Of a DNA stretch of 64,000 nt, positions 35,442 to 47,188 are shown in pieces. The stretch spans positions 1,860,001-1,924,000 of the forward strand of contig CADCXC010000038.1 of assembly GCA_902806595.1 (NCBI GenBank). The letters are read 5' to 3'. Position numbers and translations under genes: made by a program. Under the pieces are notes generated by a model that worked only from the letters and a program-made list of their open reading frames with translations, had not been told where the DNA came from and made no database searches. Source of the DNA: Pyrenopolyporus hunteri. Taxonomy: Eukaryota > Ascomycota > Sordariomycetes > Xylariales > Hypoxylaceae. The first letter of the stretch is position 1; each line of letters begins with the position of its first letter.

Positions 35442-38400
35442 TTATATACTCGAGTTCTATTCGTATCTACGGTACGTATCCTGTGGTATGCACGCTTTCA
35501 ATTCTGTGATCTCGTCCCATTTTAGGTATGAAGCTATCGATAGCGGGACGGGAGCAACAGGGATCATGGCTGGGCAGATATCATCACTCCACCGACCCAT
35601 CCATTCATAAGGAAACCCCGTTCGCTTCCTGTGACGTTTTGTGGTCTCAATGTTTTATTAGCTGTTTACACGTAGAGACCATCTAACAATTCCATCATCT
35701 ATTCTTAATAAGATCGTCCTTCCCTCGAAGTATAAATCCAAGTCAGGGGATCGCCTTTGATATTCGGTCCATCTGTAAAGGGATGTGGTTTTGTCGTCAT
35801 GATAATCCCTGGTAGCTCATTATAGAGTAGCCTATGGTACTAGCCAAGTTGCCTTGGTATGGGCGGCGTATGGCAAGGTACATGGCAAAGTACGTGCAGA
35901 TACGAATTTTACAGTAGCAATACTCCCACGCTAAAATAAGGCAGTTGCCTCCCTTCATATTCTACTACCTCTCTAATGGAAGCTGCGTACATGTAGGTAC
36001 CTAGGTACCTAGGTAGGTATAGGTACCTTTTCATAACGAAACGGAAACTTCCACAAATTCAATATGCATATCCCCTAGCCAACGCACTAATCACTACCTA
36101 TGTACTAAAGAGCTCGCTGCAGCGCTGCAGAAGCTGCAGTAAAAAGCAAATAGAAAGCCCTAGCTTCTAGCCTTGTAGGGATCGACCGATCCCTAAACTG
36201 CCCTTTGCCTAAAAGCGGAGGTGGGGGGGAAGACTGGCACTGCCCCCCGCTGAATCATCACCATGGGGGAATACGAATTGCGGTCCGTCCGCATACGTGT
36301 TTTAATGGGTGTGAGAAAACCTTCGATTCACCCTTACAGGTCAGTATCCATATTTTCCCTACACGTTATCTATCCGACTCGGTTTGATTCGCCGTCTTGA
36401 TCCAATTCCTCCTTTAAAGATGAGCTAGGTATCTACCTAGGTACCTACATGTCTAGGTAAGATACTACTTACTACGAACTTGTTATGCTTTCCGTTATGC
36501 TTCCGAAGGTGTGAAAAGCCCATACGAACCAGCACATTTATTCCAATGAAAGGGAGCATCTCGGCTCCGGGGCCCAAAAAAGATGCGGGGGGCTGACTGG
36601 ACGCTAAATCTCACATCCTACCCTATCAGTCTATTATTCCCATTTTCCATCCGAAAACAAGAATCGACAAAGCCAACAGCAGTTTGCGAGATTCGGTCTA
36701 GACTCCGAGGGGATTACAGACAGACGCCATCAACGACCCGTCATCGCTCCCGAACGAGTTTGGTGCCCTCCGTTACCACGCATAGATCAGCGCCGGGGGG
36801 CCAGAAACGGATACATACCACATACATATCGCCAAGATGCACCCACGGGAATAGGCGATCATTTTCCCAAGACTTCCCTAAGAGCATAACTAGGCTGACT
36901 CGCGCCCGAAACGCTTTGTTTTTCTCTTCTTTGCATAGGCCGACCCTAAGCACCGTATCATACCCAGTATTTGCCTCATCTACCAGGTACGGGACGCCTA
37001 AAATATCAGCTGGAGTGTTATTCGTGACACGGCAATGAGTTATGTCAACTGGTTTGAGTTGGAACCAAACCATGAATACAGACTTGCAGACGATTCCTAC
37101 ATACTGCATGCACAGGTCGCATATGCATCCGTCCCTCCCGAATCTTTCTTTTCCTCCCACATGGAGCCTCCTTTCAAACAGGCTTCGCTCCGTCCCAACT
37201 AACCTGAGCATCCGATGCACAGCGACAAGCAGATACGATGATAGCTGTAATCATGAACCACACGATCGTTTACATGAAGTAAGGCGATGACACGTCTACA
37301 CCGGTAGAGTTGCGAGATCCGTCTACCTGCTAGTCACAATTCGTATCGAAAAAAGAAACTCACCAGAGACTATCATTCGCGACGTAACCTAGGCCCTACT
37401 TATTCCACGGCCAATCAACGCTGCCGACCCGTATTGGCGGCAGATGGTAGTAAGTACTGGCCGCGCGGCAACCCCCAATGCAACTTTGTGCCGGCATCCA
37501 GCACACCCAGCAACTCGACCATCCCTTGTATATCTTCTCGACAAGGCGCCCAACGCCCCCATATGCAGGATAGCGGAAGGGTCAATCTTTGTCTAGCCAC
37601 CCAAAGCCACATGCGTGGACTATTCTCTCACAAGATAAAGAGATTATCGCCTCGATGAGCTATCAATCAGGTTTTTTGTCGAAGCTAACGTCAGGGCGAG
37701 GAGGCATCTCGAGGCAAGTAAGCTGCCCCTTACTCCATGCAGCAGCTTAGCGATAGAGAGAGATACCGGGACTCGTTTATATGATTGGTGTACATGAGCT
37801 GTGGAACAAGAACCGGACATCTTATATTGGCTACCCTATCGTCCCAGTCTCGACCATGGTCAGAACACCATAAGTATGGTAAATGTACCTCGGTGGCTAC
37901 CTAGGTGTGCGTATTCCTTATTTACTTCCTCCTTGATCGACAACAGATGTCTTGACACCCGAAGCTTGGAATCATTTTCGTATGACATAGGAACGGCGCT
38001 CTCAGTGCGGCGAATATAACTGATAAGCGTCACCGGTTAACACTACAATATCTGCTCGGAGGCCTCGGCTCCCGACCCCTCCCTCGCATTGTCTCACCGT
38101 ATGTAGAATTTCTGGGCGACATAAGACAATTTTCTATCAATTGTAACCATACAATAGCTCTATAGCTGCCATAATCATAGGACCAACTCGGGGGCCACTT
38201 CAGAAGGAAGACTTCACCCGGACATGCCCTTACGGACTATGATAACGAAGCCCGGAGCTCCGAATCGAGTATGTCCCCCTTTCACCGGAGGGGTCGGTAA
38301 ACGTCGATGTCGTGGTTGAGGTCGTGCCGCATTGAACGTGTTCTATCCTTCTAACTGGTCAGGGCGAGGACTCGTTATCTGTCATGATCATGAAGCCATT

Positions 38401-39781
38401 CCCATGATTGGTGCCATGAGCCCACGGCCGTACGTACCATCTCAGGAGTTCATGTTGTGAGCACTGTATCCTGATACCCTCTTTGGAGGACGGCTACGTA
38501 CCTAGGTAGATGGGTAGTTGGTTGTAGAAGCCATCCTTATCGCATTGTCTTTGCATCTAGTAGTTATTATATCAACCAGGTAGAATCGCCGTATCTTCCC
38601 AAGACGGCCTTTTCCGCTATAGTTAATCGTTAATCCCTATCATTGACGCCCCAGAGGCACGCACACAATAGTCAAGATACCTAAGTCAGATAAACCGGCC
38701 AACCCGACGATAAAACTAGATCCTTCTGCATATGCCGAAACCTACCTCAGGTAGGTAGTCAGGGTGCACAGCCTACATACCGACGCGTTAACGTACTCAC
38801 GGACCTCGAGGGGACAACCCCAGACGGGGTTACGTCCACGCTTACGTTTACTATACAGCACCTACCTCCCTACCTATCTACCGTACACAGCGTAGGCTAA
38901 GCGAGGTCACTGTTAATAAACTCCGGAGCCGTGGAGACGGGTGGTTACCTTAGGTGCTATTCCGCGTGCCTCATGCGGATGGCCATTTCCCCAACCCGAC
39001 GCCGCCTGCTGTAGGTAGCCAGCCCCGTCCTTGCGCAGCTAGCCGATTTACACACTCTATGTTGTCCTCCCCAGGACAGCTAACCCATATGCCTATGGGA
39101 GGGAGGCCCTTGGGATCGTGTGGCCAAGGCCTGTCTGGGACAGATTGATCGAACTCGATTTCGGATGGGGCGAGATATTCTGTACGAATGCCAGTCTATG
39201 GGGTCTACCCGGAGATCGTCTCAACCTCGTAAACGGCCTACAACGTGAAGGCTTCCTCGTAACGGCGATACTGCTGGGCTATTATTATACCCCTGCTCGC
39301 AATGTGTTTAGCCCTCTATGCTGATATAAACCTGCTTCCCTGCACGAGATATGAGAATTTGTATATAATATCGTCTTCTTGGGTCACCGGTTGGGATGGG
39401 GCGAGTACGAAAGAACGCGTGTTAATATTAGATGTGCCATTGATACTCTGATTCTTTGATTCACTCCGTGATTTCAATACCCGATGCCATCCAGCCTAAC
39501 CTCCTCGCGAGGTATTCTCGAATGTTCGTAATTCCCGGAGAGAAGTTTGATGACTATCTAACCCTCGAGTACTCGGCACTGGTGAATCGCAATATCATTT
39601 TCTCTTGTGAAGGAAACCGATGTCGGGTTAGCAATCACAACGACACTCCCGTGCAAATTTGCAGGAATTCTTTCTTGATTTGTTGATGCTAGACGCAAGG
39701 CTGTAGCCTTATACCTTGCCTAACCCAGATGCAGCCAATCATGAGAACCGTCCACACTACCAACTCCGGCCCGAACCCATC
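35442..39781. other. Gene-poor intergenic stretch
   Basis: Over 4 kb without a supportable gene. It contains palindromic TACCTAGGTA arrays (35994-36027, 36430-36448, 38500-38512), three CTGCAG copies at 36117-36139 and a perfect 9-bp-arm hairpin at 36176-36195. Frames at 36583-37290 exist on both strands with basic, low-complexity translations. Frames at 38954-39686 are likewise unconvincing. Decayed sequence or regulatory/lncRNA content is possible but not shown. Confidence 0.45.
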
Positions 39782-40557
39782 TTATATCGACGAAGGGTAG
39801 AGCATGATACGAACAGAAGCACCGAAAGACTTGGAGGGAAGGGGAGTCGCGAATTTGGCTCGGACAACGCCGGAGTTGCCTGGAGGGAGGATGGGTCAGT
39901 ACGGTGGCATTCGCGGCCGAAACGCGGATAGGATGAGAGGACGTACCGTGCGGTCGGGTAACCTTACCCCAGATCACTCGGATCTTGGTTCCTCGGATCT
40001 CCTTCTGGCCCTTGTAGACATACGCGACCTTCTTTCCTAGGTAGAAGCTACGCCCAGTTGTTAGATTGATGTCAAACCGAGTCCATGTCCCCACAAAACG
40101 TACTTGGCAGCGTTGGTGTCATCGACGCCCTCGATCTTGATCAGGCTCGTCTTCGGGTGGGTGTTGTGTCGGCTACGTTGGTAGCTCAGGTGGCGACCCC
40201 TAAAATGCGAATTCCAGTCAGTCCTTGATTCACTATCCCTTGCGCAATTGAAGAGCGTCGTCGGTAGTTCCCGTGGGAGGCGGTCGGGAATTCCGGGGAA
40301 GCTCCGGTCGTTCTCGTGAAGTCGGGTCGTGAACAAGATGTTCGAGGGTTACTCACTTGACGTATACTATAGAAAAGCTAGTTAGCACCTTGTTTAAGGC
40401 CATGCGAATACCATGCGAATAAAGAATTTCCCAAAGTAGGGCGAGGGCGGGAGGATGCAAGGCGCAAATGAGGCTGCTCAACGCGACCGCGATCCCTCTA
40501 AATCAATTAATGGGCAATCAAATAGTACTTACATCTGTGACCTGCTTCGGAAGGCAT
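39782..40557 (-). CDS. rpl33: 60S ribosomal protein eL33 (L35A/Rpl33)
   Basis: This is a component of the large cytosolic ribosomal subunit. Five exons: 40557-40533, 40366-40357, 40199-40104, 40047-39947 and 39879-39782. They total 330 nt and 109 aa, the usual length. Exon 2 is only 10 nt (TATACGTCAA) between introns of 166 and 157 bp. It supplies LYVK in the junction HRLYVKGRHLSYQRS, without which the family sequence and frame break. Further conserved blocks: TSLIKIEGVDDTNAA, FYLGKKVAYVYKGQKEIRGT, KIRVIWGKVTRPHGNSG and the C-terminus FGASVRIMLYPSSI. Every junction is in phase with GT-AG ends. Long 5' introns interrupting the first codons are common in fungal ribosomal protein genes. The identity is certain; the microexon is inferred from phase and conservation. 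Confidence 0.95.
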
Positions 40558-43508
40558 CTTGACTGAGTTTTTTCCACGGCTCTCAGAAATCCGAAATGGT
40601 GCTGGAATCCGGGGAGAAGTCTTTCGCGGAAGAAGACCTTTGTTCGCTGGGCGAGTTGCTGTCGTCGGTTGTTGTGATGGCCAAATCTTAGGGTGGGTTA
40701 GGCTTTGACGACGGAGGTTGGTTGATTGAGGTTGGATTGGTGCGAAAGGGCTAAGCGAAGCCCTGCTGCAGGACCACAGAAAAACAATTTTTTGACTGAT
40801 GTGTGGTGGCTGATAAGAATTTGGTGAATGGCCACCTGTGGCTTGATAAATACCCCACCAGCCCACGTAGCGCACAGACGGGATTTAGATATTTACCCGA
40901 GGAATACCCCATAGCCTCAGCTTCATGTTTAGCAGCTGCTTGGATACCTAGGTACAATGGGCATTTACATAGGTACATAGTACAACGTATCTGTACTATT
41001 TTAGTGTAAATGGGTATTGCGCTATCAATATTTACAGAACGTCTGTGCCAGCTACCAACGCTCTGACGTAACTCAGCAAAGCATGATACAAACATTAAAC
41101 AAATGAAGCTCGAGAGACAATCCTTTTGGCGTTCGTGGCATCTCCACAGTCCCTACCAGCCGAGCACCCAACATCCTTTTAAGCTTGCTTTAAACTACGT
41201 ATAGATATCCAGAGAACTGAACCGCTCTATCGTTTAAAGTAGGTATGAATCGGATTTAAGCTGAAGGCTCACGCCGCGATCTTATCTCCACCACAGTTCC
41301 GGAAGCGGACCGCGGTTGGTTATCCACATATCTTAAGCAGGTAGATACAACCTCATGACCTGGTCAAACATAACAGGTATCTGGATGGCATGCAGGGCCG
41401 ATGTTCGCAATTGGTTCTTAGAGATGTCTGGACAACTAACAACGTAACACACCGCAATCCAGCCCGTTAAATCCAGTATGATATATAAAAATCCATGTAT
41501 GCTAGACGCTTGTGTCACTTGTGCCAGCATTAGTTAGAACCAACCGCCACGTTTAGGTAGGTACTATAGATGGGTATCGGCGCTATCTTTTTGCATCTTA
41601 TATTGCGTGCATAACTACCTAACATACGGGGACATTTCAGATCATATTCTTAGCTTTCGGGATTTGGGGGTCGCGGTCACGGTATCGCTGGTGTAGCTGC
41701 TCATCCTGATCCTGAGGTAACAGCTTAACGAGAAACAAAACTACGAAAGGGCCATTCAAGTCATCATGATGTTGCATTGCAATTCTATGTTTTATTACAG
41801 TAAATCCTCCTGTATAAAGTTGTGCCGCGGCCTGTTGTGCGACTGAGACGGCATCGGGGGGCGTCCTTTTTTCTCGGTGTCTCATTACTAGTCTGTCAAT
41901 AATCCCTCAATCTCAAATAGGTACCAAAGGGGTGTGACCGGCTGCAAGAGGCTCACTCCGCTACCATACTGGTGCAACCGTGCCTAGCCCCGGTGATTTC
42001 AAGTCTCAAAAATTCCGCCACGGTAGCCTACCGCCTATACGACGCCAATGTTAACAAGGACAGGGGATATATGCGTCCAGGAGTTTAAGGAACATTTACC
42101 GTTGATCTACCTAGGAAAGAGATGTTGAACTAAGAGAGAACTGTGCACAAATACCCACGGGAATCAATAATAGGCGATAGGCGTCTGCTCGCCCCGGATT
42201 CGGCTGGACCGGTGGCCAGCTGGCATCTTCATCAGGTCTGATAGGTTACCCCGCGAGCGACGTAAGCCCTGAGAGACTTAACTTCCAATTCTTCCGGCAA
42301 TGGGCCAGCTTGGCGGTTGCTAGCAATGAAGGTAAGCTTTGCCATGAGTGCTTGGGTAGTTTCGGACAGAGAAGGCCCAAGAGCTGTTGTGAAGGAAAGG
42401 ATTCTCAGTAAGCTCTTCCTCGGCTCCCCGGGTAGCTAGGTGCGGTATGTATATTCACCCGTCATGGTAGCTGGCTATGTGTATTGTTACGGCCGATTGA
42501 GCCAATCTTGGATAGCCGCCCTCCTGTACCGGAGATCTATTGGTCAGTCAAAGCGGAGCTACCAAGGTTCCCGGGATGCTCATGTAAGCAGCAAAGCGCT
42601 CCGTTGGTTGGTAATTCATACGTCAATGAGACCGCTTTTTCGTCCGAACGCGAGCTTGTGTTTGGGGCGGTTATTTCAAGGTCATTGCGGTGCAAGTTTC
42701 CTTTCCCAAGGGATAAAACTACGTTAAACATTATGTATGGTGATCTGTCAAAACTATAATCTTGTTTGTTGTAAAGAGAAAGGTATTGTAAGATATTTTT
42801 ATGGGTACCTAGGTAGGCATTCGGCCAAAGAAGAAGAATCACCGAGAAGCAAGGTGGAAGGGAAGGGGACATACATGTTATAGTCCTATACAGTAATAGA
42901 TCGTTACCCTAAAGGAGTTTAGACGGGGCCCGGAGATAGCTGAGATAAAATATTTTAAAATATTTTAAAGTATTTTGAACTACCTAGACCTGCCCATGTA
43001 CAAGTACATACCTAACACACAGGAGGCAAGGTTAAGGTAGTATCTAAGGCCGTGGAGGTAAAAGCGTTAGTAACGTTGACGAAGGTAGGTACACATAGCG
43101 CGCGCGCGCAATGACATTACCACACCCTTAGAGGGGACCGCTGAGAAATACGGATCATGTACCTAATATACGTAGGTTATAGGGCATGGATACCAGGCAA
43201 GGCAGGTACCTAAGCATACGTGTAGCTAAGCATACATGTAATTTTAATACCCATCGGCCTTAACAGAGGATGGCCGACCGCCCGTGACCCTACCGACCAA
43301 GCTTCTGCCTCCGTTCTGTCCGGCCAAACTACTTCGACGTCTCGCATTCCACTCCGCCCTCATTTAATTTTTTTCCCATATCCTCAACATCTCTCTCCTC
43401 AAATCTCCCGACTCCAGCTTCTTTCCCATCGTCCATCCCACTTCCCGTTTTCTCCTTTTCCCTTCCCTCTCTAATTATTTTTCTGTCATTCGGCGCAGTC
43501 TCAACACG
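40558..43508. other. Intergenic, no gene seen
   Basis: Nearly 3 kb between the divergent rpl33 and G6PDH genes. Scattered frames under 125 codons (40507-41095, 41637-41885, 42440-42872) overlap on both strands without recognisable motifs. A TATTTTAAAATATTTTAAAG repeat is at 42950-42975, and a GC dinucleotide run at 43098-43109. TACCTAGGTA motifs lie near 40949, 42807 and 43200. Confidence 0.45.
43361..43508 (+). promoter_or_regulatory. Pyrimidine-rich leader of the G6PDH gene
   Basis: The 150 bp before the G6PDH start are strongly C/T-biased (repeated CTCTC, TTCCC, CCATC), as in promoters and 5' leaders of well-expressed fungal genes. The transcription start itself cannot be placed from sequence. 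Confidence 0.4.
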
Positions 43509-45490
43509 ATGGAGTCCGCAGCAAGGTAAGCTCCTAATGCTACCCCGCCCCCGCCCCGCCATTCTATCGCTATCATCGTCATCTACAGCCTCAGGATCGT
43601 GCGATTCCGGAAGTCTTTGGCGTCTGGATCTGCGTCTTGTTGGGAGTAGCAAGAAAAAGCCGAGGGCGATTCGCAAGAATAAAAAAACGGGATTTCCTTC
43701 CTTCAGAAATATACTAATCAATTCGATTTTAATAGCACCCTGGAGCTGAAGGATAACACGGTCATCGTGGTCCTTGGCGCTTCGGGAGATCTCGCCAAGA
43801 AAAAGACGGTATGCGCTATATAACCTACTTGTTATCCCAAGAAACTTACCGCTAATAATTGCTCCTAGTTCCCTGCCCTATTTGGTCTTGTAAGTGTTGG
43901 ATATCACGTCGGCTTCGATGTGGCCCGCGGAGCAGACGGAGAGAGCTAACGCACCAGGAAGTACCGCAACCAATTCTTACCCAAAGATGTCAAGATCGTC
44001 GGATACGCGCGGACGAAGATGGACCATGAGGAATACCTCAAGAGAGTCAAGTCTTACATCAAGACCCCAACCAAGGACTTGGAGAAACAGCTAGCAGAGT
44101 TCTGCGAGCACTGCAGCTACGTCTCCGGCCAATACGACCAGGATGAGTCCTTCTTAAAACTTAACGCGCAACTAGAGAAGCTCGAGGACGGCCGGCGTGA
44201 AACACATCGCCTATTCTATATGGCCCTCCCGCCCAGCGTCTTCACAATTGTTTCCCAACACCTGAAGCGATGCTGCTATCCTCCGAAGGGTATCGCGCGA
44301 GTTATCGTAAGACCATGTCTTGGGTGTGAAGTTCGAGAATTCATTCTAACGCTTTTCCCCCCTTAACTAGGTCGAGAAGCCCTTTGGAAAAGACCTCGCT
44401 AGCTCGCGCGAGCTACAAAAGTCATTGGAGCCAGACTGGAAGGAGGAGGAGATCTTCCGGATCGACCACTACCTCGGAAAGGAGATGGTGAAGAATATTC
44501 TTATCCTCCGATTCGGTAACGAGTTCTTCGGCGCTACCTGGAACCGACATCACATAGACAATGTTCAGATTACGTTCAAGGAGCCATTCGGCACGGAGGG
44601 TCGCGGCGGATATTTTGACGAGTTTGGAATCATTCGGGATGTCATGCAAAACCATTTGCTTCAGGTCTTAACGTTACTGGCCATGGAGCGACCGATTTCT
44701 TTTTCGGCGGAGGATATCCGTGACGAGAAGGTTCGCGTATTGCGAGGTATCCCGGCGATCGAACCAAAGAACGTTATTATCGGCCAGTACGGAAGGTCTC
44801 TCGACGGTACAAAGCCTTCTTACAAAGAAGACGACACCGTTCCTAAGGACTCGCGGTGCCCGACTTTCTGCGCGCTCGTTGCCTACATCAAGAACGAGAG
44901 GTGGGATGGTGTCCCATTCATCATGAAGGCCGGCAAGGCTCTGAACGAGCAGAAGACCGAGATCCGAATTCAGTTCAAGGACGTTACTAGCGGCATCTTT
45001 AAGGACATCCCTCGGAACGAGCTCGTCTTGCGCATTCAGCCGAATGAGAGTGTTTATATTAAGACGAACTCGAAGCTGCCTGGATTGAGCATGCAGACGG
45101 TGGTGACGGAACTAGACCTGACCTATAGACGACGATTCTCCGACTTGAAGATCCCCGAGGCATACGAGTCGTTGATCCTGGATGCGTTAAAGGGCGACCA
45201 CTCCAATTTTGTCAGAGATGATGAGCTCGATGCTAGCTGGAGGATCTTCACCCCTCTGCTAAACTATCTTGATGACAATAAGGAGATCGTCCCGATGGAG
45301 TACCCCTATGGTGAGTAAAAGGCCGCCGGGAACCCCACTTACGAGACTCATAATCCGCTGACTTTACTCGGCAGGCTCTCGAGGACCGGCAATCTTGGAT
45401 GATTTCACGTCATCCTACGGGTACAAGTTCAGCGACGCCACGGGTTACCAGTGGCCGATGACGTCGGCTGCACCACCTAACAAGTTGTAA
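43509..45490 (+). CDS. gsdA: Glucose-6-phosphate 1-dehydrogenase
   Basis: This cytosolic enzyme is the first step of the oxidative pentose phosphate pathway, making 6-phosphogluconolactone and NADPH. Six exons: 43509-43525, 43736-43808, 43869-43889, 43962-44306, 44371-45310 and 45375-45490, all in phase, 503 aa. The first exon is 17 nt (MESAAR) and the third 21 nt (FPALFGL). The NADP fingerprint is VLGASGDLAKKKT. Further blocks: RNQFLPKDVKIVGYART, VEKPFGKD, the substrate-binding signature RIDHYLGKEMVKN, NEFFGATWNRHHIDNVQITF and FIMKAGKALNEQKTEIRIQF. The C-terminal exon ends GYQWPMTSAAPPNKL. Length and every landmark fit the fungal family. The 210-bp first intron is longer than the others, typical of the 5' intron in this gene. 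Confidence 0.96.
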
Positions 45491-47188
45491 GTAGATGTCG
45501 ACATGGCACTTCGGCGATAGATTTTAGGCGGCCTGTAGATTTCCATGGAGCGATAACCACTGATATACTCTGCTGGTAGTTAATTTTTGGTGTTTCGCCA
45601 ACGGCGCCAGTCGTCTTGCCTGTGGTGTAGCTTTTCTCGGGCGAGGGGTATGCGAGACGTCAAGTTGGGGCTACGGAATGGAAAACTTTGATCTCCTTTT
45701 CAACTTGGGATCCCCAGGTTAGGGGCGTGGAAACGTCGACGAGTTCTTCCTCCTATGTTTCGGTAGAAGAGAATGTCAATTCTGGTTTAATTAAGCCTTT
45801 ACGCCGTGACTGGTACGCGTTTTGTTTTGATAAGCAAGGAGAGATCTCGATTCATATCTACGCTGGGTAAAACAAAGTAGCGATCCAAGACGGCGAGGCT
45901 TTCTGTAAGAATAGAGATGAATCAGACGGTCGCAAACGACGAGATTAGTGAGTCACTTGTCCACCTGTCCACCCGTCCACTCGTTGACGTACGTGGTGAT
46001 CATCAGGTATTATATTCTGAATTGTGAGATTCCATCATGTTACACCGCAGGTTAGCCGGCTATGCAAGTAATTCTCGCTTGCGATACCGAAGTAGAAAAA
46101 TTCGGTTCAAACCGGAGCGTTGATATAGGGCTGTTGACGGTTCCACCCGTAGCCTGCCCGTCGGTAGTCCTACGTCTCCTAGTCAACCTAACCTACCTGC
46201 ATTTGTAGAGACATGGTTCAATCCAACACTTTATTTAGTATATCACACTCTGTCCTATACCCCGTCCAAACCATGTGCCGTGAGTATACTCCCCTCGAAA
46301 CGAATCGTCGACTAACACAGCAGATGGTAGCTTACTATTCATTATACTTATAACAAAAGGGCGAGGGAGACGCGCACGGGTCCGGCGTGGACGTAGATAC
46401 CGGGCGACGTGCTTCGGCGTCCGCAAGAATACCGTTTACTTGTTTATTATTATTGTATCGCCCCCTTTTAGGACTTGCTGCTATGCGCCAATGGGGTGGA
46501 GACGTGGGTAGGTATGTGTGAGTCCTTAGTTGATTAATTGCAGGGTATGATTCTCATTCGAATCCACCCCGAACGCGGCCAAGACCTGGATCTCGGGACG
46601 TTAAAGACCCCGAGGCTCTCTTACGTATACGGCCCGCGCATTGGAGGTGTCGCCCCTGCCCAAGCCGTATTCGAAGAGTTTTTTACGCGAGGCTGATGAT
46701 TGGTCTGTTGGTTTTGGGTCGTCTCGGCTAGATCTTGACGGCACAGACCAGCGTAGGGGCTAGCATGGTATATATGGTCTGGGGTAAGGTAAATCGAAGA
46801 TGCGCTGAAAATGGGCTCTTCAGATAGCCTGATAGCCTGTAAGCCGGAGTGGGAAGATAGAATCTACACTATCGTGTAATGCTTACCAGGTTAAACCGAT
46901 TTTATCCCTTGTCTTTTGCTCGACGGGTCTCATAAGTCATCTACCGACCGCTGACTTGATCTTGACGTGCGTCTTCGGACCTGGACGAGAACGACTGGCC
47001 GAGAAGCTAACCATCCAAGAAGTGAACGTAAGGCTTTATTAGCTGCCCGTTTCATCTCGGCTGGACCCCCGTTAGCGATTCCTTGGCGCTAGGCTGCCTT
47101 TAAACTACAATATAACTCCTGAATGCATTCCCTCATGCTCGGGTAGCAACTCAACCACAGCCGCTCATTGCATGGCAAGTAATTCGTC
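45491..47188. other. Intergenic, no gene seen
   Basis: Spacer between G6PDH and the ABC transporter on the same strand. No supported gene. A 7-bp perfect inverted pair (GGGGTGG at 46493, CCACCCC at 46564) encloses tRNA-sized sequence with TTCGAATCC, but the T arm does not pair. Confidence 0.5.

Noticed and set aside
36583..37290. Overlapping frames of 82-159 codons on both strands
   Set aside because: No family resemblance, basic low-complexity translations, and no splice pattern linking them.
43329..43721. 130-codon minus-strand frame
   Set aside because: It overlaps the G6PDH leader, first exon and first intron; its Glu/Lys/Gly composition is the reverse reading of a pyrimidine-rich leader.
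46493..46571. tRNA-sized segment with a perfect 7-bp closing stem (GGGGTGG/CCACCCC) and TTCGAATCC
   Set aside because: If TTCGAAT is the T loop, the stem around it does not pair and overlaps the acceptor strand; no anticodon arm forms.
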